Below are positions 25,845 to 33,528 of a stretch of 64,000 nt of DNA, piece after piece. Numbering within the stretch: position 1 is the first letter of the stretch; every line of letters begins with the position of its first letter. The stretch is from JAAYRQ01 sp035647235 (GTDB lineage Bacteria; Bacillota; Syntrophomonadia; Syntrophomonadales; Syntrophomonadaceae), in NCBI GenBank assembly GCA_964514235.1, contig CAZEPV010000001.1, forward strand, positions 124,001 through 188,000, in the 5' to 3' direction. The position numbers and the translations under genes are program-made. A model generated the notes under the pieces. That model saw only the letters and a list, made by a program, of their open reading frames with translations. It did not search any database and was not told the origin of the DNA.

Positions 25845-27173
25845 GTGGGCATAAGTGAGCAAATTATCAAAACTATATATAATGAAGCGGAATCAATTGC
25901 TGATAAGGTTGTAGAAATAGGGCAGCTTAAAACAAACTGGGATGATAAGATAGATGGAATCTTAACTTCTAAATGGTTAGGTTTCCCCATTATGTTACTA
26001 TTATTAGGGGTGGTATTTTGGATAACTATCATTGGGGCTAATTATCCGTCCCAAGCCTTGGCTAAGCTATTGTTTTGGGGGCAAGATCAACTAATTGTTT
26101 TTTTTTCCTGGTTATTAGCCCCCGAATGGTTGCAGGGATTTCTAGTATATGGCGTTTATCACGGTCTGGCTTGGGTGGTAGCGGTAATGTTACCCCCCAT
26201 GGCCATATTCTTCCCTTTGTTTACCTTGCTTGAGGATGCAGGATACCTACCTAGGGTAGCCTTCAACTTAGATAACGCATTTCGTAAAGCTGGAGCCCAT
26301 GGTAAGCAAGCTTTGACTATGAGTATGGGGTTCGGTTGCAATGCAGCAGGTGTAACCGCATGTAGAATTATAGAATCACCTCGCGAAAGGTTAATTGCCA
26401 TTGTTACCAATAACTTTGTCCCATGCAATGGGAGATTTCCCACCCTAATTATTTTAGCGGGGATATTTTTAGGGGGCGCGGTGGCGGCGGCTTATAGTAC
26501 CATGATAGCTGCTGCCGTTGTGGTAGGCTTAGTATTAATAGGTATTTTTACTACCTTACTAGTCTCATTTTTTTTATCCAAAACCCTATTAAGAGGCATA
26601 CCTTCAAGTTTCACTTTGGAACTACCCCCCTACCGTAAACCCTTGGTAGGACAGGTAATTGTACGTTCCGTATTAGATCGGACTTTATTTGTATTGGCTA
26701 GGGCAGTAGTAGTTGCAGCACCTGCAGGTGGGATAATATGGGTAATGGCCAACAGCTATGTAGGTGGTATTACGCTTTTGGCTCAGTTTATTAATATCTT
26801 GGATCCTTTTGCGCGGGCTTTGGGTATGGATGGGGTAATATTATCTGCATTTATTTTGGGTTTGCCAGCCAACGAAATAGTTTTACCTATCATGATTATG
26901 GGCTACCTGGCCTCGGGAACTATGTTGGAATTAGACAGTCTTATGGCTCTAAAGACCCTATTAGTAGATGGGCAGGGTTGGACTTGGCTAACTGCTTTGT
27001 CGGTTATGTTATTTTCATTACTCCATTATCCATGTGCTACCACTCTAATTACAATTAATCGGGAAACGAAAAGCATAAAATGGACCTTAATATCGGCCCT
27101 AATTCCTTTATTTATAGCCTGTTTAGTATGTTTTATCCTGGCCCAAGGAGTGAGATGGTTAGGGTTGGTTTGA
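25845..27173 (+). CDS. feoB: FeoB membrane permease part (split FeoB, nucleoside-recognition/Gate domains)
   Basis: This 442-residue membrane protein contains the two Gate repeats of FeoB: PRVAFNLDNAFRKAGAHGKQ then FGCNAAGVTACRI and NNFVPCNGRFPTLI, and a second copy with GLPANEIVLPI in the C-terminal half. It aligns with the permease part of the intact FeoB at 40114-42228 but belongs to a different subfamily (GCNAAGVTAC here, GCSIPAIMAT there). The start GTG 25845 has only a distant GGGAG (25828-25832), so translation may be coupled to the GTPase gene. The product should form the Fe(II) path with the upstream GTPase. Confidence 0.88.
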   Translation: MGISEQIIKTIYNEAESIADKVVEIGQLKTNWDDKIDGILTSKWLGFPIMLLLLGVVFWITIIGANYPSQALAKLLFWGQDQLIVFFSWLLAPEWLQGFLVYGVYHGLAWVVAVMLPPMAIFFPLFTLLEDAGYLPRVAFNLDNAFRKAGAHGKQALTMSMGFGCNAAGVTACRIIESPRERLIAIVTNNFVPCNGRFPTLIILAGIFLGGAVAAAYSTMIAAAVVVGLVLIGIFTTLLVSFFLSKTLLRGIPSSFTLELPPYRKPLVGQVIVRSVLDRTLFVLARAVVVAAPAGGIIWVMANSYVGGITLLAQFINILDPFARALGMDGVILSAFILGLPANEIVLPIMIMGYLASGTMLELDSLMALKTLLVDGQGWTWLTALSVMLFSLLHYPCATTLITINRETKSIKWTLISALIPLFIACLVCFILAQGVRWLGLV

Positions 27174-27614
27174 GTAGCCATCAACTAAACCGATATTTTG
27201 CTTTTCCCGTATATAACTATGTTTTAAAAATTGGGTGTAACAATCGGGATTTACCTGCATGAAAGCTATTAAATGCTCAATTACCTTTATGGTAGGGAGG
27301 CTTAAATAATGTTCCATAGCTTCAGCCTCCCTGCCTATATCGCATTTAGAGTTTAAAAGGATTAAAAAATCTTGTAAAATCCGATTACGTTCTACCAAAA
27401 AATAGCCTAATTTTTCACCCTTGGAGGTAAGCAATAAGTCCTGATATTTTTCATAAATTAAGTATCCCTCAATACTTAGCCTACGAATAGCATTGTTTAC
27501 CGAGGGCATAGTTACCTCGAGACAGTTGGCAATATCACTAACTCTTACAGTTTTGTTATCTAATGAAAAGCGGTATATTTCTTCTAAATAATCTTCTAAA
27601 CTAGGTGATAGCAT
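27159..27614 (-). CDS. DtxR/MntR-family metal-dependent regulator
   Basis: This 151-residue protein has the family winged helix: SPSLEDYLEEIYRFSLD, VRVSDIANCLEVTMPSVNNAIRRL and a wing, followed by a dimerisation/metal domain with CDIGREAEAMEHYLS, where the usual D-AE...EH metal ligands appear. No C-terminal SH3 domain is present, as in MntR and short IdeR-like proteins. It lies convergent with, and overlaps by 15 bases, the split feoB, next to a DtxR-box-like operator, so an Fe(II)-responsive repressor of that operon is likely. GGGGG at 27626-27622 precedes the ATG. Confidence 0.88.
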   Translation of the reverse strand: MLSPSLEDYLEEIYRFSLDNKTVRVSDIANCLEVTMPSVNNAIRRLSIEGYLIYEKYQDLLLTSKGEKLGYFLVERNRILQDFLILLNSKCDIGREAEAMEHYLSLPTIKVIEHLIAFMQVNPDCYTQFLKHSYIREKQNIGLVDGYSNQP

Positions 27615-27617
27615 ATT

Positions 27618-27687
27618 AATACCCCCTATTTAAAGCTATGATTATGTAGAGTTATTTATTTCTATAAGTATAAAAGGGGGGGGTATT
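27618..27687 (-). promoter_or_regulatory. Inverted repeat that can mask the ribosome site of the DtxR-family gene
   Basis: On the minus strand AATACCCCC (27687-27679) can pair perfectly with GGGGGTATT (27626-27618), which contains the ribosome-binding site of the DtxR-family gene. The arms are 52 bases apart. If both are on one transcript, as in read-through from minC, translation of the regulator would be reduced. The role is inferred from pairing alone. Confidence 0.35.
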
Positions 27688-27694
27688 GGTTAAA

Positions 27695-28300
27695 TTATCT
27701 TGAATATTTGGTTTTGGAAAATTTAGCTTTGGGGTTATACTGTGTAACACAAATATTTTGACCATCAAAATAAGCGATTTCTGGCACATATGCCTTACTA
27801 TCATTAGCTGGGGCCCGCGAAAAGTTATCTGCAATCCTAATCTGTCCTGGGGATAAATTGAGGGCAAAAACCATACTATCTTTATTGCCGAAGCAGCCTG
27901 CGTGTACTATGCCTTCCAATTTACCTAATACTATTATATCATCTACAGCGGCTATTTCAGCGCTTTCGTGTACATCACCCCAGATTATTAAGGAGCCCTC
28001 GGAACGTATCTTTTGGCCACTTCTTACATTACGGTAAACAAATAAGTCGGGTTTAGTCTTAGTTGTATTTGTTTCAGTATTATTCAATACCATGCCATAA
28101 TTAAGGCAAATCTTTTGTAGCTCTAATATTTCTTCATGTTCTAGCTTAGCTAGCCCCTTACCGCGGAATAGTACTTGGGAACCTTTGAATAAATCAATGT
28201 TTTTTGTTATTCTGTCCTCTAAAATCCTAGCATAATCGGCAAAAGAACCCGGGCCAAAAACTATGACTAAATTGCCATTAATACCCTTGATTTTTATCAT
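27695..28300 (-). CDS. minC: Septum-site determining protein MinC
   Basis: This 201-residue protein has a short N-terminal MinC_N-like domain and a C-terminal beta-helix MinC_C domain (about 95-185), recognised by VRSGQKIRSEGSLIIWGDVHESAEIAA and KLEGIVHAGCFGN. It inhibits FtsZ polymerisation away from midcell when recruited by MinD. It is the third gene of a minD-minE-minC operon, 9 bases after minE. AAAGGTAGG on the minus strand lies upstream of the ATG, though rather far. Confidence 0.92.
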   Translation of the reverse strand: MIKIKGINGNLVIVFGPGSFADYARILEDRITKNIDLFKGSQVLFRGKGLAKLEHEEILELQKICLNYGMVLNNTETNTTKTKPDLFVYRNVRSGQKIRSEGSLIIWGDVHESAEIAAVDDIIVLGKLEGIVHAGCFGNKDSMVFALNLSPGQIRIADNFSRAPANDSKAYVPEIAYFDGQNICVTQYNPKAKFSKTKYSR

Positions 28301-28309
28301 TTTTGTTAA

Positions 28310-28561
28310 TTACCTACCTTTGAGCGGAATATTAATATCTAATGCAGATTGGCGACCTTGGGAAATAAGGGTAACCTCGGGTGTCCCTTCAACATCTACA
28401 TGTTTTTTAATTACTTCCATTATTTCTTCCTTTAATGTCTCCATTAGCTCATTTGAAGCCCCAATTCTATCGTGGGTTAAGACCAAGCGTAGACGATTAT
28501 TGGCCTGTGTCCGACTAGAAGATGATTCTCTATTATACAGTTTTTTCAGTAAGTCAAGCAT
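28310..28561 (-). CDS. minE: Cell division topological specificity factor MinE
   Basis: This 83-residue protein matches MinE in length and order: N-terminal membrane/MinD-binding segment with SSRTQANNRLRLVLTHDR, then a topological-specificity domain with LKEEIMEVIKKHVDVEG. It stimulates MinD ATPase and drives pole-to-pole oscillation, which implies a rod-shaped cell with an oscillating Min system rather than a DivIVA/MinJ type only. It lies 11 bases after minD and 9 before minC. Confidence 0.92.
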   Translation of the reverse strand: MLDLLKKLYNRESSSSRTQANNRLRLVLTHDRIGASNELMETLKEEIMEVIKKHVDVEGTPEVTLISQGRQSALDINIPLKGR

Positions 28562-28572
28562 CAGTTTCCTCC

Positions 28573-29385
28573 TTATCTTCCACCAAAAATATTACGGATT
28601 CTGTGCCAGAATGAAGTATCTTCCTCAAAATTAGTTATTTCAACTTGCTGACCTGCGATGCGCTGAGCAATATTGTGGAATGCTTTGGCTGCGCTAGAAT
28701 GCTCATTTAAAATAATAGGTTCACCTTTATTGGTGGAAATTATCACATTACTATCTTCGGGCACTACCCCGATTAGTTCTATACACAAGTGCTCTACTAA
28801 ATCTTCTACACTCAACATGTTATCGGCTTTGACCATATCCGGCCGAATTCTGTTAACTACTAACTGGATATCATTCAGATTAGCTGATTCTAACATGCCA
28901 ATTATTCTATCAGCATCCCTTACTGCAGATACTTCTGGATTAGTTATGACGAGTGCCCGCTGGGCAGCAGCAATTGCGTTTTTAAAACCTTGCTCAATCC
29001 CTGCAGGGCTATCAACAAATATAAAATCAAATTCGGGTTTTAGTTGATCACATAATTCTATTACCTGTTCGGGAGTTATTTCATCCTTATTCCGAGTTTG
29101 TGCGGCAGGAAGCATATAAAGGTGGGGGAAACGCTTATCTTTTACTAAAGCCTGTTTTAAAGTACATTCACCTTCTATAACCTGAACAATATCATAAATA
29201 ACGCGATTTTCGAGGCCTAGGATTAGGTCGAGCTTTTTAAGGCCAATATCTAAATCGAGTACTACTACCTTATAACCCATACTGGCCAAAGAAGTACTAA
29301 CATTAGCTGCCGTAGTCGTTTTGCCTACCCCTCCTTTGCCAGATGTAATTACAATAACTTGACCTTGTCCTTGATTTTGTTCCAT
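28573..29385 (-). CDS. minD: Septum-site determining ATPase MinD
   Basis: This 270-residue protein has the deviant Walker A GKGGVGKTT near residue 15, the switch region VVLDLDIGLKKLDL, DSPAGIEQGF, and a C-terminal part that should form the membrane-targeting helix (around FWHRIRNIFGG). It binds the membrane with ATP and recruits MinC; MinE releases it. It is the first gene of the operon, in the order D-E-C rather than the usual C-D-E. Confidence 0.95.
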   Translation of the reverse strand: MEQNQGQGQVIVITSGKGGVGKTTTAANVSTSLASMGYKVVVLDLDIGLKKLDLILGLENRVIYDIVQVIEGECTLKQALVKDKRFPHLYMLPAAQTRNKDEITPEQVIELCDQLKPEFDFIFVDSPAGIEQGFKNAIAAAQRALVITNPEVSAVRDADRIIGMLESANLNDIQLVVNRIRPDMVKADNMLSVEDLVEHLCIELIGVVPEDSNVIISTNKGEPIILNEHSSAAKAFHNIAQRIAGQQVEITNFEEDTSFWHRIRNIFGGR

Positions 29386-29705
29386 TAAAAAGGCCCTCCC
29401 TTAAGTTCATTCTTAATAAGACAAGTTCTTTTAAAATTTTTAACTATATCTAATTGTAGAACATTTTTTACGGTGAATAAACTAATATTTATGTAAAATG
29501 AATGAATTTTTTAAAAAATGTCCCTAAAAACATTTACATGAGTCCTGGGGAGGACTCATGTAAAGAGGGAATGTGATGGAATTTATGTTTATATTTTGGG
29601 GGGTGAAGGTACTAGTAATATATCATATATTTATCTTTGTTGCAATACTCTGAATATTAAAAATTTTGAATCTGGTCATAAAAGATCTTTATACCCAGAT
29701 TTTCA
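29386..29705. other. Intergenic stretch between minD and a small unknown operon
   Basis: The stretch holds the minD upstream region and a perfect 14-bp inverted repeat (29533-29564). No further gene is supported. A plus-strand reading frame across 29596-29886 is antisense to the small minus-strand gene at 29706-29834 and is not believed. Confidence 0.5.
29533..29564 (-). terminator. Perfect 14-bp hairpin, probable terminator on the minus strand
   Basis: TTTACATGAGTCCT and AGGACTCATGTAAA are perfectly complementary around a four-base loop. On the minus strand the stem is followed by TGTTTTTAGG, which suits termination of the small operon at 29706-30447. Read on the plus strand there is no T-run. 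Confidence 0.65.
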
Positions 29706-29834
29706 TTATAACCTACCTTTTCCTTTAGGGCTTTTGAACGCATATTTGGCTGGTTCAACCTGTAAAAAATCTTCTATTCCTTTTACTATTTCGTCTATAG
29801 CTTTACTGAATTCTTTATCTCTTTCTAGCATCAT
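29706..29834 (-). CDS. Small protein of 42 residues, unknown function
   Basis: ATG 29834 has GAAGGGG a few bases upstream. The product begins MMLERDKEFSKAIDEIVKG and is acidic and helical in its first half, then basic at the end (FKSPKGKGRL). It lies 34 bp downstream of, and on the same strand as, the 192-residue unknown gene, and before a strong hairpin, so the two make a short operon. I do not recognise the family. Confidence 0.55.
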   Translation of the reverse strand: MMLERDKEFSKAIDEIVKGIEDFLQVEPAKYAFKSPKGKGRL

Positions 29835-29868
29835 ATCTTCCCCTTCGGAATCAATTTTGAATCTAATT

Positions 29869-30447
29869 TTAATGATTAAATTCTAAGTCATTACTTCCTA
29901 CATCAATTATTTCAGCCATAACTAAAAATGCTTTGCGAATGTCTCCTTCTGGATAAAGTTTAGCCAAGCGTGAATAAAGTTCACTAGAATTATTCCTAAG
30001 TTCCATACTTATATCAAAAATTTCATTACTGTCTGCATTTAAATAGTATTCACCAAGTTCTATGTCATTATAGATAGTTTGAATTTTGGTAATATAGTTT
30101 TCAATGTTCCTTTTTATAAGTAATTGGGTCTTGGCAACTTTCTTTTTGATAGAATCATGGTTGAGGACCTTACCTTGCTTCTGATAAAATTCCCCCATCT
30201 CAGTATTAAGTGTAAATAATAAGTAATCAGTTAAAGACGTATTATCCCGCTCATATTGTTTTTGAAAATACTGGATGGTTTCTAGGGCAGATTCCCTTTG
30301 GCAGTTATTCAATTCCTTATAGATTGTAATTATCATTTCTTGCATATCGATGCCAAATTGAATTGCCTCACTGGCCGAAAAGGGATAGTCCCATGTTTTC
30401 CCTATTGTACTGGTTAAATTTCTTCTAATAATTGTAGCTGTAGTCAT
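29869..30447 (-). CDS. Helical protein of unknown function, possibly ferritin-like
   Basis: This protein of about 192 residues appears wholly alpha-helical. The first helix (SASEAIQFGIDMQEMIITIYKEL, of which the EAIQFGIDM core is typical) and the last helix (AFLVMAEIIDVGSNDLE) recall rubrerythrin/ferritin-like four-helix proteins, but the metal-binding glutamate and ExxH pairs are not evident, so the resemblance is weak. ATG 30447 follows AAAGGAG; the frame extends 9 bases upstream to a GTG inside that site. A promoter lies at 30523-30551. It is followed by a 42-residue gene. Confidence 0.65.
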   Translation of the reverse strand: MTTATIIRRNLTSTIGKTWDYPFSASEAIQFGIDMQEMIITIYKELNNCQRESALETIQYFQKQYERDNTSLTDYLLFTLNTEMGEFYQKQGKVLNHDSIKKKVAKTQLLIKRNIENYITKIQTIYNDIELGEYYLNADSNEIFDISMELRNNSSELYSRLAKLYPEGDIRKAFLVMAEIIDVGSNDLEFNH

Positions 30448-30522
30448 ATTTAACACTCCTTTCTATAAATCCTTTGATTCGAATTTTTTTCTTAACCTCA
30501 CGCTCTTTTTACTGTCAACTAG

Positions 30523-30551
30523 ATTGTACTATTTTTCACAACCCTATTCAA
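30523..30551 (-). promoter_or_regulatory. Promoter of the small unknown operon
   Basis: On the minus strand TTGAAT (30551-30546) and TACAAT (30528-30523) are separated by 17 bases. A second possible pair, TTGACA (30518-30513) with TTAAGA (30495-30490), also has 17 bases. A CCCC-GTAG-GGGG mini-hairpin lies just upstream. Confidence 0.5.
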
Positions 30552-30694
30552 CCCCCGTAGGGGCAAGACTTATTTATGATTGGGCATAAATTTAACTTAT
30601 CTAAAAAAATAGCCAATAGAAATCGTATTAATATCATTAGCTTTTATTAATCTACAATTAATATACGAGCCATTAAATTCCGTAGTTTAACTAA

Positions 30695-30723
30695 TTGACG
30701 TCAACTTTTACTTATGTAATAAT
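30695..30723 (+). promoter_or_regulatory. Promoter with an overlapping TTGACGTCAA palindrome, upstream of acyl-CoA dehydrogenase
   Basis: TTGACG (30695-30700) and AATAAT (30718-30723) lie 17 bases apart, with transcription expected near 30730. The -35 is half of the perfect 10-bp palindrome TTGACGTCAA (30695-30704), a possible repressor site for fatty-acid control. The intergenic region 30448-30757 holds no other gene. Confidence 0.45.
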
Positions 30724-30757
30724 TGGAACAATAAAAGCCTTTAGATGGAGGGATAGA

Positions 30758-32458
30758 ATGATGCTATTAAACCCAAAGAAGTATGGAAATCCATTTCGGG
30801 ATCAAGAGACTAATGACTTATTCCGAAGAACGATAGACTTTTTTGAAAATAAGGGTCTACAAAGTATTAAAGAAGATGATGAGGATTTACGTTGGTGTGA
30901 CGATTTTTTACAATTTAATCAAGAGGCTGGTGCCTATGCCAAGCTTCTAACACCTGCTGGTTATGGTGATCCCGATGCACGTTTCGATATGAATAGGATT
31001 GCCCAATTCAATGAAATCCTGGCTTTCTATGGACTATCTTACCAGTATAACTATCAGGTATCAATTTTGGGATTAGGTCCTATATGGATGGGTGATAATG
31101 AAGAAGTTAAGCATAAAACTGGCCAACTTCTAAAAGAAGGGGGCATTTTCGCCTTTGGTTTATCGGAAAAAGAGCACGGTGCGGACCTATATTCTAATGA
31201 AATGAAGCTAATCGTTAAGGATGATGGTACATATTCAGCAGATGGAGATAAATATTATATTGGTAATGGAAACAAAGCGGCTTTAGTATCCACTTCAGGT
31301 AAATTAAGCGACACAGGTGAAGATGTGTTTTTTGTAGTGGAAAGTGAGCATCCTAATTATGAATGTATAAAAAAGATTAATACGTCTGGAAATAGACCAG
31401 CTTATGTCGCTGAATATTCCCTGCATAATTATCCCATTACCGAAAAGGACGTTTTAACCAAAGGGAAAAGGGCCTGGGATTCAGCCTTGAATACTATTAA
31501 TGTAGGGAAATTTCAATTAGGGTTTGCTTCTATTGGTATTTGTACCCATGCTTTTTATGAAGCTATTAACCATGCCCATAACCGTTATTTATATGGGGAT
31601 AGGGTTACTAAGTTTCCGCATATTAGAAAACTATTTACCGAATCTTATGTGAGATTAGTGGCCATGAGACTATATGCTTTGAGAGCCATTGACTACTTTC
31701 GTTCGGCTAGTGATGATGACAGAAGGTATTTGTTGTATAATCCCATTCAAAAAATGAAAGTTACTACCCAGGGTATGAAAGTAGTAGATATGTTATTAGA
31801 TATCATTGCTGCTAAAGGGTTTGAGCAAGATACTTATATGGAAATGGCCATCAGGGATGTAGGCATGATACCCCGCCTAGAAGGAACTACCCATGTAAAT
31901 ATGGCTTTGGTAATCAAGTTTATGGAAAATTATTTGTTTAATAATGTTGAATTCGCGGATCTGCCTACCCGAGATGACATAGCCAATGATGATTATATAC
32001 TTAATCAAAAGGCTGGTAGTCTAAGAGGAGTAAAATTCCCCGATTATATGAGGGCCTATACAGGCATTACTACAGCTAATATTGAAGTTTTTAAAGAGCA
32101 AATTGAAGTCTTCAGGGACTTTCTGGCTAATGCAACCCCTGATGCAGAGCAAGCTAAGAATGTTGATTATATGCTGGCTATAGGCGAAGTTTTTACTATG
32201 ATTGCCTATGCCCAACTCATCTTAGAAAATGCCAAGGTGCGCGGGATTGCTCTAGAAGTAGTAGACGAAATCTTTAATTTTATCGTACGGGATACCTCAG
32301 CTTATGCCCTAGCCATATTATCAAACTTTAAGAATAGTGAAAAACAAAGCGACATTTTAATGAAACTTATCAGGATTCCTGTCAATTCGGATAATAATGA
32401 AAGGGTCTGGAATGACCATGTTTTACCCTTGTATGATACTTATAGAATGAATGATTAA
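30758..32458 (+). CDS. Acyl-CoA dehydrogenase
   Basis: This protein of about 566 residues has the acyl-CoA dehydrogenase fold: an N-terminal helical domain, a middle FAD-binding segment (IFAFGLSEKEHGADLYSNE and YYIGNGNKAALVS) and a C-terminal helical domain with PRLEGTTHVNMALV, which carries the glutamate of the R-(I/L)-E-G-T motif. The extra C-terminal 150 residues fit the long form seen in clostridial and actinobacterial AcdA-like enzymes. It oxidises acyl-CoA to 2-enoyl-CoA with electron transfer to ETF. ATG 30758 has GGAGGG 6 bases upstream; the frame opens earlier at 30695 but within the promoter. Confidence 0.9.
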   Translation: MMLLNPKKYGNPFRDQETNDLFRRTIDFFENKGLQSIKEDDEDLRWCDDFLQFNQEAGAYAKLLTPAGYGDPDARFDMNRIAQFNEILAFYGLSYQYNYQVSILGLGPIWMGDNEEVKHKTGQLLKEGGIFAFGLSEKEHGADLYSNEMKLIVKDDGTYSADGDKYYIGNGNKAALVSTSGKLSDTGEDVFFVVESEHPNYECIKKINTSGNRPAYVAEYSLHNYPITEKDVLTKGKRAWDSALNTINVGKFQLGFASIGICTHAFYEAINHAHNRYLYGDRVTKFPHIRKLFTESYVRLVAMRLYALRAIDYFRSASDDDRRYLLYNPIQKMKVTTQGMKVVDMLLDIIAAKGFEQDTYMEMAIRDVGMIPRLEGTTHVNMALVIKFMENYLFNNVEFADLPTRDDIANDDYILNQKAGSLRGVKFPDYMRAYTGITTANIEVFKEQIEVFRDFLANATPDAEQAKNVDYMLAIGEVFTMIAYAQLILENAKVRGIALEVVDEIFNFIVRDTSAYALAILSNFKNSEKQSDILMKLIRIPVNSDNNERVWNDHVLPLYDTYRMND

Positions 32459-32506
32459 TTTTACCATGCTAAAACATTTAGGCAGCAGTGTCTACCATAC
32501 TTAAAA

Positions 32507-32537
32507 AAAAAGCGGGGTTTTATCCCTGCTTTTTTAT
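32507..32537 (+). terminator. Rho-independent terminator
   Basis: AAAAAGC-GGGG and CCC-TGCTTTTTT form a stem with one G-T pair, ending in a T-run. Confidence 0.82.
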
Positions 32538-32616
32538 TTACTTATTTACTATCCTAGTATATTATATAGCTTGTAGCAAATGAATTCAGAATATTTGCAC
32601 TAATAGGAGGAGTATT

Positions 32617-33459
32617 ATGAATAGGTATATAATAACCGATAGTACAGCGTATTTAGATCAAGCTACTTTAAAGGAAAAAGGAATTATAGTAATCCCACTT
32701 AATGTCCACATTAAAGACCAATCCTATCAAGAAGGCATCGATATTTCCAATTCAGATTATTACCATATCCTAAAATCAGAGCCGATTTTCCCTACGACTT
32801 CTCAGCCTGCTTCGGGTGATTTTTTACAAGTGTTTGATAAGATGCAAGTAGGTGATGAAGCCCTCATTATCACATTATCAGCCAAATTATCAGGTACTAT
32901 GCAGTCTGCCCAAATTGCTCGGGAAATGAGTAATTATAGCGACAAAATTTTCATTCATGATTCCAAATCTGCGGCAGCGGGCATGGCATTTCAAGTGCTA
33001 AAGGCCCACGATTTATTAAAAGCTGGCTGGGATATGGCTAGTGTTGTTCGAGAATTAGAGGGGATGCGGGAAAGGGTAAGGATATTTTTCATGGTTAGTG
33101 ATTTGGAGTATTTAGCTCGGGGTGGCAGGATAGGTAAAGCTGCTAAGTATTTAGGTAATATATTGCAATTAAAACCTATTCTTTGGGTGGATGATGGTGA
33201 AATAAACCTTTTTGATAAGGTACGAAGTAGACAGAAAGCCATTAAATCTCTGATAAGCCAAGTGGAAGAAGCCCAGGGTAGCTTAGAAGCAGTTACTGTC
33301 ATAGGTATTGATGCCCAGGAAGAAGCTAGAAATCTACAAGAGACCCTGCAAGAAAGATTTACTATACCAGTTGGAATTTCTGAAGCAGGCCCCGTTATTG
33401 GTAGCCACATAGGTTCTGGGGGCTTAGGGGTAGCCTTTGTTAAATCCAAGATTGATTAA
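32617..33459 (+). CDS. DegV family fatty-acid-binding protein
   Basis: This 280-residue protein matches DegV/FakB: ITDSTAYLD at the start, VIPLNVHIKDQSYQEGIDIS, FPTTSQPASGDFL, LSAKLSGTMQSAQ and LEYLARGGRIGKAAKYLGNILQLKPIL. DegV proteins bind a fatty acid in the domain cleft and, as FakB, hand it to the kinase FakA to make acyl phosphate. No fakA is seen nearby. AGGAGG (32605-32610) precedes the ATG. It follows acyl-CoA dehydrogenase, which suits lipid handling, but a terminator separates them. Confidence 0.92.
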   Translation: MNRYIITDSTAYLDQATLKEKGIIVIPLNVHIKDQSYQEGIDISNSDYYHILKSEPIFPTTSQPASGDFLQVFDKMQVGDEALIITLSAKLSGTMQSAQIAREMSNYSDKIFIHDSKSAAAGMAFQVLKAHDLLKAGWDMASVVRELEGMRERVRIFFMVSDLEYLARGGRIGKAAKYLGNILQLKPILWVDDGEINLFDKVRSRQKAIKSLISQVEEAQGSLEAVTVIGIDAQEEARNLQETLQERFTIPVGISEAGPVIGSHIGSGGLGVAFVKSKID

Positions 33460-33528
33460 GTTTTTGCCTCCATTCCATAAGCATGATGTATAATGGACTA
33501 GTAAATGTTTTTGGGGAGGCATAACTTA

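Noticed and set aside
25782..25845. Frameshift joining the FeoB GTPase and permease parts
   Set aside because: The upstream extension of the permease frame does not encode the expected linker and both genes start and stop cleanly; a two-gene FeoB is the simpler reading, though resequencing would settle it.
29596..29886. Plus-strand frame of about 96 residues in the gap beside minD
   Set aside because: It lies antisense to a small minus-strand gene with a better ribosome site, and its composition (Ser/Ile-rich) is that of a shadow frame.
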